DNA from: Nitrospirota bacterium
GTDB taxonomy: Bacteria > Nitrospirota > Thermodesulfovibrionia > UBA6902
Direction of reading: 5' to 3'
Length of the DNA stretch: 64,000 nt
Assembly: GCA_016214845.1 (NCBI GenBank)
Contig: JACRMS010000021.1
Location: forward strand, 1-64,000
Shown here: in pieces, positions 54,847-62,502 of the stretch
Layout of the letters: every line of letters begins with the position of its first letter
How positions within the stretch are numbered: position 1 is the first letter of the stretch
The notes under the pieces: generated by a model
The model's database searches: none
What the model was told of the DNA's origin: nothing
What the model saw: only the letters and a program-made list of their open reading frames with translations
Program-made: the position numbers and the translations under genes

Positions 54847-55809
54847 CTAATGTTCCCTGTAATAGTCTATAACGTCTTTAATTATGTCATCGAGGGCATA
54901 TTTAGGTTTATACCCCATAAGTTTTGTTATTTTCGTAAGGTCAGGGACTCTTCTCTGCATATCCTCAAATCCTTCTTCGTAGGCATCGTCATATGATATA
55001 TATTGAATATCTGATTCACTTTGAGCCAATTTCTTTATTTTTACAGCAAGGGCTTCGATTGTTATCTCCTCATCGTTACCGAGATTAACAACCTCTCCGA
55101 CAGCTTCATCTATCTGGCCAAGCTTTTCAAGTGCATAGACCGCGTCTTTAACATGCGCAAAACATCTTGATTGCTTCCCATCACCAAAGATTGTTATCGG
55201 TTTATTGTTCAATGCCTGCTTAACAAACCTGGGTATAACCATCCCATATCTGCCTGTTTGTCGCGGACCGACGATATTAAAAAACCTTACGACCACTGTA
55301 GGGAGCTTCTTCTCTTTCCAATAAGCTAACCCCAAAAATTCATCTAAGGCCTTTGAACAGGCGTAGCTCCATCTGCCTTTTGTTGTCGAGCCCAGGACAA
55401 GATCTCCATCTTCCCGAAACTTTTTTTGAGTGCTTTTACCATAAACCTCAGACGTAGAAGCGATTATGACCTTCTTCTTCTTTTTATTTGCAAGCTTGAG
55501 GACTTCTTCAGTTCCTTTTACATTGGTCTCTATTGTTCGCACAGGACTTTCAACAATGAGCATAACGCCGACAGCGGCGGCAAGATGGTAAATGATATCG
55601 CACTTATCAATAAGTTCAGCCAGCACCGGAGGATTCATTATGGTATCTATTACATAATTAAAACCTTTCCGTTCTTTTAAATGTTCGATGTTATCGATGG
55701 CGCCGGTTGAAAGGTCATCTATGATATACACTTGATGGCCCCCTTCAAGAAGTATTTCCGATAGATGAGAACCAATAAAACCAGCTCCACCTGTTATAAG
55801 TACTTTCAT
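54847..55809 (-). CDS. NAD-dependent nucleotide-sugar epimerase/decarboxylase (extended SDR)
   Basis: A 320-residue extended SDR. TGGAGFIGSH (6-15) binds NAD, STSEVYG (118-124) holds the catalytic Ser/Thr, and Y149-A-C-S-K153 is the active-site pair. GRWSYACSK and the RFFNIVGPRQTGRYGMVIPRF block resemble UDP-glucuronate decarboxylase/4-epimerase enzymes. The likely product is a UDP-pentose or epimerised UDP-hexose for the glycosyltransferases beside it. The exact reaction is not decided by motifs alone. It overlaps the next GT4 gene by 4 bp. Confidence 0.88.
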   Translation of the reverse strand: MKVLITGGAGFIGSHLSEILLEGGHQVYIIDDLSTGAIDNIEHLKERKGFNYVIDTIMNPPVLAELIDKCDIIYHLAAAVGVMLIVESPVRTIETNVKGTEEVLKLANKKKKKVIIASTSEVYGKSTQKKFREDGDLVLGSTTKGRWSYACSKALDEFLGLAYWKEKKLPTVVVRFFNIVGPRQTGRYGMVIPRFVKQALNNKPITIFGDGKQSRCFAHVKDAVYALEKLGQIDEAVGEVVNLGNDEEITIEALAVKIKKLAQSESDIQYISYDDAYEEGFEDMQRRVPDLTKITKLMGYKPKYALDDIIKDVIDYYREH

Positions 55810-57083
55810 TGATATTTTCCTCCAATTTGTAAGTTTTCAGATGCTTGTTTATATATTTCCATTAAACTCTGATAATGTTTCCCGGGACTCAATTCATATT
55901 CTGCAAACATCCTCGCTTTTTCACCCATCATTTTTAATTTATCACGATTATTTAAAATATATTCAATCTTGGAGACCAGGTCTTCAGGATCTCCGGGTTC
56001 AAAAGTCATTCCTCTTTCAAAATCCTTCACAAGCTCAGGAATACCGCCACGTCTTGAGCCTATAACGGGTTTTCTCAATGCAAATGCCTCCATGACAGAC
56101 ATAGGATTGTTCTCATAGCATTCTGAGGGAAGAACAACGGCAAGACTTTTCCTTATCTCGTTATACAAGTCTTCATGTTTCATATGTCCAAAAAATCTGA
56201 CATTGCTTATTCTTTCCAGCCTGACTTTTTCTTGAAGCTCATCCTTCAATGGCCCATCACCTATGATGTTAATTTGCACTTGCTCTCCCCTGTCCAAAAG
56301 AAGTTTCGCCGCTTCCAGTAAAGTGATCAGTCCTTTTTCATATGACAGCCTGCCGATATAGACAACGGATTTTGCTGGCACGCCGTGTATATCTTCCTCT
56401 TGATTAAGTTCTTCATCTTCATTAAGGTCAATAAAGTTAGAAAGATGTATTACCTTTTTCTTAAATCCCATTTTTCCCAGTTCTTTTTTAAGAAAAATAC
56501 TTGGAGCAATAAAGATATCAACATTATTATAGACATCAAGAATCTTATGATGAAGAAACATTTCCGATGCTGCCAAAATACTTTTGGCAAGCGACTCCTT
56601 AACGCATCTGTTTCTAATCGCCATATAATACTTGCCGCCTTGACAGGCCTCACAAATCTTTCCGTCAGCAAACATATAATAAGCAGCGCATATCATTTTC
56701 AAGTCATGAAGAGTCATTACTACAGGAATATTTCTTTTCTTAAACTCATAAATGATTGAAGGTGAAATATGATAACAGATATCATGGAGATGGGCGATGT
56801 CTATCGGATATTTATCCAGCAGATTTGATAAATTCCTTCTCGCATTAAAAGAGTACAGGATTCTCCCTGCAATTTTAACCTGATTTAAAATACTATGCTG
56901 AGCTGTCAATTCCAGATAGGGCACAAAAAACTCATCCGTTTCAGACGGCAAATTTTCAGGATGATGCATTGAAAAAAAGACAACCCTGTGCCCGTGACTC
57001 TTTAGGAGTTCAGCCGTCTTAAGATACACTGCTTCCGGGCCCGCCCTGTAATAATGATATTTATTGACCAGAAGGATTCTCAC
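55806..57083 (-). CDS. GT4 family glycosyltransferase
   Basis: A 425-residue GT-B enzyme starting with GTG at 57083; AAGGAAAG lies about 8 nt upstream. ILLVNKYHYYRAGPEAVYL is the acceptor-binding N-terminus, and VVYIGRLSYEKGL plus ECYENNPMSVMEAFALRKPV carry the GT4 donor motif. A Cys-rich loop (residues about 130-165, with four Cys including CEAC) is unusual and might bind metal. Cytoplasmic. It probably adds a sugar to the lipid-linked precursor together with 51930-53045. Confidence 0.88.
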   Translation of the reverse strand: MRILLVNKYHYYRAGPEAVYLKTAELLKSHGHRVVFFSMHHPENLPSETDEFFVPYLELTAQHSILNQVKIAGRILYSFNARRNLSNLLDKYPIDIAHLHDICYHISPSIIYEFKKRNIPVVMTLHDLKMICAAYYMFADGKICEACQGGKYYMAIRNRCVKESLAKSILAASEMFLHHKILDVYNNVDIFIAPSIFLKKELGKMGFKKKVIHLSNFIDLNEDEELNQEEDIHGVPAKSVVYIGRLSYEKGLITLLEAAKLLLDRGEQVQINIIGDGPLKDELQEKVRLERISNVRFFGHMKHEDLYNEIRKSLAVVLPSECYENNPMSVMEAFALRKPVIGSRRGGIPELVKDFERGMTFEPGDPEDLVSKIEYILNNRDKLKMMGEKARMFAEYELSPGKHYQSLMEIYKQASENLQIGGKYQ

Positions 57084-57208
57084 GTTTTTCTTTCCTTCTT
57101 TTCATTGCTTACCATCCTCTTCAGGTATCCGCCAATAGTCAAGCGCAAAAATGACATCGGGTCTAACGGACCAGACAGCTCAGCTTATCAAGCAGATTTG
57201 ATCTCTCT

Positions 57209-57367
57209 TTAAAACAACGTATAAATAAAAGGCGCAAGGGCTGAGGTCTCAGTAAAGATAATCAACGCGCCTAATAATACAAGAAATATGACTATCGGCG
57301 CCAACCACCATTTTTTGCGGATTTTCAGGAAGGACCAGAACTCAGATAATATTGATAACTTGCTCAT
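57209..57367 (-). CDS. DUF5989-family micro-protein, copy 1
   Basis: A 52-residue single-helix membrane protein, MSKLSILSEFWSF... ending in SALAPFIYTLF. This matches the DUF5989 pattern: an amphipathic start, basic RKKWW, one helix, and an APFIYTLF tail. Such proteins accompany SxtJ-like proteins and carbamoyltransferases. AGGAG lies 7 nt before the ATG at 57365-57367. Its protein sequence is identical to copy 2 at 58650-58808 although about 20 bases differ. It lies just downstream of an SGNH gene, as copy 2 does. Function unknown. Confidence 0.85.
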   Translation of the reverse strand: MSKLSILSEFWSFLKIRKKWWLAPIVIFLVLLGALIIFTETSALAPFIYTLF

Positions 57368-57382
57368 CTAACCACTCCTTTC

Positions 57383-58588
57383 TTATTTTGAAAATATAAT
57401 TGGCTTCAATTTATTGCCAAGGGCATCAGCAACTACCTTATGGCCTTCATAATTCAAATGCGGGGAGAATACACCAAGTATGGACGTGACAGCCCAACCG
57501 GGAGTTGCCCAATGCAACGGGATTCTTGTATTGACATAGTATGTTCTGAATAGTCTCTGCAGGCCGAGATACTCGATGTCAATCATTTTTGCATACTCTC
57601 TTAAATCGTCTTCAAAATAATTTGTATTAAAAGTTGAATCAAGCGCAACAAATCTTTTTTCGACCTCAGGGATGTATGATGGGATATCCAAAGTAACCAG
57701 CATAAATCTAATTCCTTTTTCTTTGCTAAATGCAGACATTGCTTTGATTAACATTTTATTTAATTGATAATTTTCTACATATAACGGGCGCGCATTTGCG
57801 GTGCACAGGCTCAAAAAAGGAGGAATTCTTTCCTCCCTTTTCGATATTCCTTCTTTTTTATTCATTCTGAATCTGTATCCCGTAATTCTTCCTTCAAGAA
57901 AATCATACCTCTCTTTAACAAGGGACAATAAAGCTGAATGCTGTTTAAACGGACTGAGAAAGGAAAAGATTTTGTATTGCCGCAAGTTGACAAAGTTTGT
58001 GTCAAGGACTAATTGACCGTTTTCGGAAATATGATAAAAAGGACGTCGCAGTTCCGTAGAAGTTTCTTGACTGACGTCTTCAATATCATTTGAGGGAAGA
58101 AAGAACAGCACCACCATGTCTGGTGAAAACCTATCAACTTCCTTTTGTAAAACCAGAAATTCTTCCGATTGAGTAAAACCGGAGCGCCCGAAATTCATTA
58201 ATTCAACCTTGATATCCTGATTCGGAGTGTTATTCAATTGATTCTCTGCTAATGATAAAAAGGTCTTGTCAGACTCTACCTGATATGCCTCAACCATGCT
58301 ATCCCCCAAAACAGCAATCCGAAAAGTATTTTGTGGTTTTTTCAATGACCACTCTTTGTCCCTCCAACCATAACTATTTATTTTCCCTGTAATAGGGTGA
58401 TTATTCTCTTTGTTATACCAATATTCAGCACCGGCAACAGAACGATAACCCACAAACGAGTCGGGCGCAATCCAGGAGACAGCCGCCCCGAACAAATGTG
58501 TAGAGCGTAGTACAATTTCCAGCATTCCTATAAATAAAGAAACCAGGAGCATTGAGATTAAAAGATTTAGTAAGGTTTTCTTCACCAT
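57383..58588 (-). CDS. Membrane-anchored SGNH hydrolase-like protein of the DUF5989 cassette
   Basis: A 401-residue protein with an N-terminal anchor (about 6-27), NSYGWRD (71-77), LGDSMVEA (94-101) with the nucleophile Ser, the GRSGF and SND blocks, and a C-terminal SPHLNYEGH. Where relatives have Asp two before the His, this protein has Ser375, so the catalytic acid may come from elsewhere or be missing. It is framed by the two DUF5989 genes. A role in modifying an exported glycan, perhaps together with those small proteins, is inferred from linkage. Confidence 0.82.
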   Translation of the reverse strand: MVKKTLLNLLISMLLVSLFIGMLEIVLRSTHLFGAAVSWIAPDSFVGYRSVAGAEYWYNKENNHPITGKINSYGWRDKEWSLKKPQNTFRIAVLGDSMVEAYQVESDKTFLSLAENQLNNTPNQDIKVELMNFGRSGFTQSEEFLVLQKEVDRFSPDMVVLFFLPSNDIEDVSQETSTELRRPFYHISENGQLVLDTNFVNLRQYKIFSFLSPFKQHSALLSLVKERYDFLEGRITGYRFRMNKKEGISKREERIPPFLSLCTANARPLYVENYQLNKMLIKAMSAFSKEKGIRFMLVTLDIPSYIPEVEKRFVALDSTFNTNYFEDDLREYAKMIDIEYLGLQRLFRTYYVNTRIPLHWATPGWAVTSILGVFSPHLNYEGHKVVADALGNKLKPIIFSK

Positions 58589-58649
58589 GCTTTTTGCGGG
58601 CTGCTGTAGAGTGTCAAGGTCGATTTATTTTTCAATATGCCTGGTATTT

Positions 58650-58808
58650 TTAAAACAATGTATAAATAAAAGGCGCCAGTGCAGAGGTTTCTGTAAAGAT
58701 GATCAAAGCACCAAGCAATACAAGGAATATGACTATCGGCGCCAGCCACCATTTTTTACGAATCTTCAGGAAAGACCAGAACTCAGATAATATTGATAAT
58801 TTACTCAT
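58650..58808 (-). CDS. DUF5989-family micro-protein, copy 2
   Basis: A 52-residue membrane protein identical in every residue to copy 1 at 57209-57367, while 20 third- or first-position bases differ, all synonymous by hand comparison. The ATG is at 58806-58808, with AAGGAGAT upstream. It lies between the SGNH genes 57383-58588 and 58881-60104. The lack of any amino acid change indicates strong constraint on the whole protein. Function unknown. Confidence 0.85.
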   Translation of the reverse strand: MSKLSILSEFWSFLKIRKKWWLAPIVIFLVLLGALIIFTETSALAPFIYTLF

Positions 58809-58880
58809 CTCGATCTCCTTTCAACTTGTGTTCTTCATATCTTTAAAAAAAGATCTGAAGTATTCAGGGGAAATCCCTGC

Positions 58881-60104
58881 TTAGTTATCAGTTTTCGATA
58901 CACTGCAATCTGCGACAGCAAATCCTTTGTATTTTTGTTCATAAAAAGGACACAGATGCTTGAATATAATTTCAGCAACTTTTATTGCCCCATCATTTGT
59001 ATAATGAGAAAAGTCATAATAATATTTTGAACTTTTTGGCATTTCTTCAGCTAAATCAATAACCAGAACACTTTCTCTTTTCCCAACCTGCCTTACGACA
59101 TCGTTATAAAGCTCCAACCTTTTCCAGGCGAGCTTCCCATTTTCGGTCCCACGCTTGTATACACGATCTAAATCTCTTTTAGTAATATCATCTGTTCCAA
59201 ATCCATACAACGCTGGCTGCGTAATAAAGACAGGTTCAATTCCGTTTTCCCGTGATATTTGAATAAGTTTGTTCAGTCTCATTTCGTAACTTTTTAAAAA
59301 CTTTTTATGTTTTTCAAGTGCAGCGCTAATGGCTTCTTCAGGCAGGTCTAATACCAGGCTTCTGTTTAAATCAACCTCTTCATCATGGTCAACACCAACT
59401 TTTGTTGCTTTTATATATCTAAAGATATTTAACCCAACTGCAAAAACCTCACTGTGATTTGATAACGCCCTTCCAATGCCCTTTAAAGATTTGACATAAA
59501 ATTCATCCCTTATAATTGTCTTGTCATCCTCGAAATCTTTTTGATATTCATTGTTACCCTCGTCATTTATCCCTACTAAAAACAAAACGTTCCTGGGCGC
59601 AAGTTTTTTTAAATAATCTTCCATCAATATGATGTGTCCATATGTTGAATGTCCGTCAAGTCCGGCGTTATTTATCCATGACCTCTTGAAAGCGTTTGCT
59701 AAATTTCTCCCTAAAACATCGGGCCAGGTTTTTCCCTCAGACAGGTACGCGCACTTTGTGGTGCTGCCTCCAACGGTTATAGTAGTGAGGTACGTCTTGA
59801 AATCCTTGGGTGGCTCTTCTCCCCTAAAGCCCAAAGAGTTTGTCTTGAAGATTATAGTGCTATCCAATTTCTTTATTTTGTCGTTCTTAATAATATATTC
59901 TTCATTGGCTGATAAGACTATTTTGTCTCCTTTGACGCTAAAAGCAAAAGGATTATGAATCCGCAAGAAGATCTCACTTATAATAAAGGCGATTATGCAT
60001 GCCAAGAATAACAGTAAAATATTTTGCGCTGTATTCTTTATTGTACTCAGTATGCTTTTCTCTGATTTTTTATTCTCTTGTAATTTATTAGCGGGAAGAT
60101 TCAT
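58881..60104 (-). CDS. Membrane-anchored SGNH-like protein with GGST active-site variant
   Basis: A 407-residue protein with an N-terminal anchor (about 27-47), FKTNSLGFRG (86-95), and VGGSTTKC (111-118), where GDS is replaced by GGS. NNAGLDGHST and LVGINDEG give blocks II and III, and YDFSHYTNDG near the C-terminus supplies the Asp/His. It is followed by DUF5989 copy 2 and preceded by the SxtJ-like gene, in a conserved-looking cassette. The Gly for Asp change is common in this subgroup and does not by itself mean loss of activity. Confidence 0.82.
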   Translation of the reverse strand: MNLPANKLQENKKSEKSILSTIKNTAQNILLLFLACIIAFIISEIFLRIHNPFAFSVKGDKIVLSANEEYIIKNDKIKKLDSTIIFKTNSLGFRGEEPPKDFKTYLTTITVGGSTTKCAYLSEGKTWPDVLGRNLANAFKRSWINNAGLDGHSTYGHIILMEDYLKKLAPRNVLFLVGINDEGNNEYQKDFEDDKTIIRDEFYVKSLKGIGRALSNHSEVFAVGLNIFRYIKATKVGVDHDEEVDLNRSLVLDLPEEAISAALEKHKKFLKSYEMRLNKLIQISRENGIEPVFITQPALYGFGTDDITKRDLDRVYKRGTENGKLAWKRLELYNDVVRQVGKRESVLVIDLAEEMPKSSKYYYDFSHYTNDGAIKVAEIIFKHLCPFYEQKYKGFAVADCSVSKTDN

Positions 60105-60175
60105 AAAATAAAAAGGAATGGCACATTTGCTTCAAGGAGATGAAGCAGGTATTATATTACTTCAAAAACCCCTTA

Positions 60176-60604
60176 TTAAAACTGATTCATATAACGGCTC
60201 TTATCTATTGCAGTGTTATCCTTAGGCACCCAATAGCTATGAGACTTTTTATTACTGTTCGGACTGAATTTCTTATTTAAAAAGTCCTTGCCAAATAATC
60301 TTGATATAATTCCCAGAGGAGTAACCACTAAAAAAAATAAAAAACATAATATCGCCCTTGTCATAAACCAACCTATAACGACGGCTATTGTCATCCAGGC
60401 TTTCTGGAAAGGCCTGAGCACAGAGGGAACCATCAGTCCGGTAAAAACGAGCGCCGCACCTATGCCGATAAAATAAGGGTAAAAAGTTCTACCCCGCCAC
60501 CATAATACCCCCCCCAGCAGCAACAAAACTGTCCCTACAGTAAGACCAAAATTACGGAGGTCTTTTTTCTCACTTTTAATTTTCTTAATATCATCAATCA
60601 GCAT
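60176..60604 (-). CDS. SxtJ-like small membrane protein
   Basis: A 142-residue protein with about three or four helices in two groups (about 22-60 and 68-100) and a polar C-terminal tail with SYWVPKD and a terminal YMNQF. The tail and its place directly after a carbamoyltransferase gene (8-bp gap) match the SxtJ family known from saxitoxin and other carbamoyltransferase loci. AGGAG lies 7 nt before the ATG. The biochemical role is unknown; an accessory or scaffolding role for carbamoyl transfer has been assumed for relatives. Confidence 0.85.
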   Translation of the reverse strand: MLIDDIKKIKSEKKDLRNFGLTVGTVLLLLGGVLWWRGRTFYPYFIGIGAALVFTGLMVPSVLRPFQKAWMTIAVVIGWFMTRAILCFLFFLVVTPLGIISRLFGKDFLNKKFSPNSNKKSHSYWVPKDNTAIDKSRYMNQF

Positions 60605-60612
60605 ATTTTCTC

Positions 60613-62430
60613 CTAATCCAATTCAAATTCTTTTTGCCAGTCAGTATCCTTTTCAAGAGGTTTCTGATCTTTCTTATCCAACAAATAGTTGCCCATAATT
60701 AAATAATCCATATTAGTCCTCATGAAACAGCGGTAAGCATCTTCAGGGGTGCAGACGATGGGTTCACCTCTTACATTGAAAGACGTGTTGATAATTACAG
60801 CACAGCCGTATTTATCGTAAAATCTGGATATCATTTTGTGATATAACGGGTTCGTTTCTTTGTCAACGGTCTGGATCCTTGCAGAATAATCTACATGAGT
60901 AATTGCGGGGATGTTAGAACGGCTGACATGCAGCTTATCGAGTCCAAAGAGTTTTTGTTCTTCTTCTGTCATTTCCCTTCGAAGTTCTTTTTTAACAGGT
61001 GCTACCAAAAGCATATACGGGCTTTCTCTATCCAACTCAAAGTAATCGGAAACTTTTTCTCTAATAACAGAGGGGGCAAATGGGCGGAAGCTCTCACGGA
61101 ACTTAATCTTCAAATTCATTACTTCCTGCATCTTGGTAGAACGTGCGTCTCCAATTATTGAGCGGCCGCCAAGGGCTCGTGGTCCAAATTCCATTCTGCC
61201 CTGGAACCATCCGACAACATTTTCCTGAGCAATCAGATCAGCAATCTTTTCGGGTATCACATCGTCGGTCAACTTAATAAAGGGAATTCTATTTTTATTC
61301 AGATAATCAGAAAGATAATCACTTCCAAATTCCGGACCAAGATATGAGCCTTGCTGGAAGTCTTTCTTGTTATCGGCGGCCCTATTGTTCTCCAAGTATT
61401 GATACCAAACAAATATTGCGGCCCCCATAGCGCTTCCTGCATCGCCTGCGGAAGGCTGTATCCATATATTGTCAAAAATGCCTTCTCTCAGTATCTTCCC
61501 GTTGCCGACACAATTAAGAGCCACACCTCCTGCTAAACAAAGATTTCTCTGCCCGGTCTCTTTTCTAACATGGCAGGACATCCGAAGCATTACTTCTTCA
61601 GTGACGTCCTGAACAGAGCGGGCCAAATCCATTTCTCTTTGAGTCAGCGGAGATTCCGGTTTTCGGGGAGGTCCACCAAACAGCTTGTCGAACCTGCCAT
61701 TTGTCATTGTTAGTCCCACACAGTAGTTGAAATATTTCATATTCATTTTGAAGGAACCGTCTTCTTTTAAATCTATAAGCTCGGAAAGGATGACATCTTT
61801 ATATTTCGGTTCACCATACGGCGCTAAGCCCATTACTTTGTATTCCCCGGAATTGACTTTAAACCCGGTATAATAAGTAAACGCTGAATAAAGAAGACCT
61901 AAAGAATGCGGGAAACTTATCTCTGCTTTTATTTCTATATTATTGCCCTTGCCGACACCGTAACTGGTTGTTGCCCATTCCCCGACCCCGTCCATCGTAA
62001 GAAAGGCAGCTTCCTGATACGGGGAAGGGAAAAACGCCGCCGCTGCATGGGATTCATGATGTTCGGTAAAGATAACTTCCCCTTCATATCCGAGTTCGTT
62101 CTTTATCAGCTCTTTCATCCAGAGTTTTTGTTTAATCCAGAGCGGTACCGCCTTAATAAATGACTTGAAACCAGTCGGCGCATATGAAAGATACGTTTCC
62201 AATATACGCTCAAATTTCAGAAACGGTTTATCGTAAAAAGCGACATAGTCAATATCACGAGCCGACAATTTGCTGTTTTGAAGGCAGAACCGAATAGCGT
62301 TTACAGGAAAGGAAAAGTCATGTTTTTTCCGGGTAAATCTTTCCTCCTGTGCTGCTGAAACAATCTTTCCGTCTTGAATCAAACAAGCAGCGCTGTCATG
62401 ATAAAAAGCTGATATGCCAAGGATATTCAT
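60613..62430 (-). CDS. Carbamoyltransferase (NodU/CmcH/SxtI family)
   Basis: A 605-residue protein from the ATG at 62430, chosen because GGAGG lies 10 nt upstream and MNILGISAFYHDSAA is the conserved start; the frame is open for 18 more codons. The N-terminal domain has HESHAAAAF with the active-site His residues. The C-terminal domain has GRMEFGPRALGGRSIIGD and the nucleotide loop region. It would transfer carbamoyl from carbamoyl phosphate, through carbamoyl-AMP, to a sugar hydroxyl. It is followed by the SxtJ-like, SGNH and DUF5989 genes. Confidence 0.92.
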   Translation of the reverse strand: MNILGISAFYHDSAACLIQDGKIVSAAQEERFTRKKHDFSFPVNAIRFCLQNSKLSARDIDYVAFYDKPFLKFERILETYLSYAPTGFKSFIKAVPLWIKQKLWMKELIKNELGYEGEVIFTEHHESHAAAAFFPSPYQEAAFLTMDGVGEWATTSYGVGKGNNIEIKAEISFPHSLGLLYSAFTYYTGFKVNSGEYKVMGLAPYGEPKYKDVILSELIDLKEDGSFKMNMKYFNYCVGLTMTNGRFDKLFGGPPRKPESPLTQREMDLARSVQDVTEEVMLRMSCHVRKETGQRNLCLAGGVALNCVGNGKILREGIFDNIWIQPSAGDAGSAMGAAIFVWYQYLENNRAADNKKDFQQGSYLGPEFGSDYLSDYLNKNRIPFIKLTDDVIPEKIADLIAQENVVGWFQGRMEFGPRALGGRSIIGDARSTKMQEVMNLKIKFRESFRPFAPSVIREKVSDYFELDRESPYMLLVAPVKKELRREMTEEEQKLFGLDKLHVSRSNIPAITHVDYSARIQTVDKETNPLYHKMISRFYDKYGCAVIINTSFNVRGEPIVCTPEDAYRCFMRTNMDYLIMGNYLLDKKDQKPLEKDTDWQKEFELD

Positions 62431-62440
62431 GCTAATTATT

Positions 62441-62445
62441 CCTCC
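62441..62445 (-). promoter_or_regulatory. Ribosome binding site for the carbamoyltransferase
   Basis: GGAGG on the minus strand lies ten bases before the ATG at 62428-62430. It supports that start over the in-frame codons upstream, at 62466 and 62484. Confidence 0.7.
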
Positions 62446-62502
62446 ATAACTCTTCCTTAGATACATACAATTCTTTAAAAACAATTACTTTACTTGCCAT
62501 GT

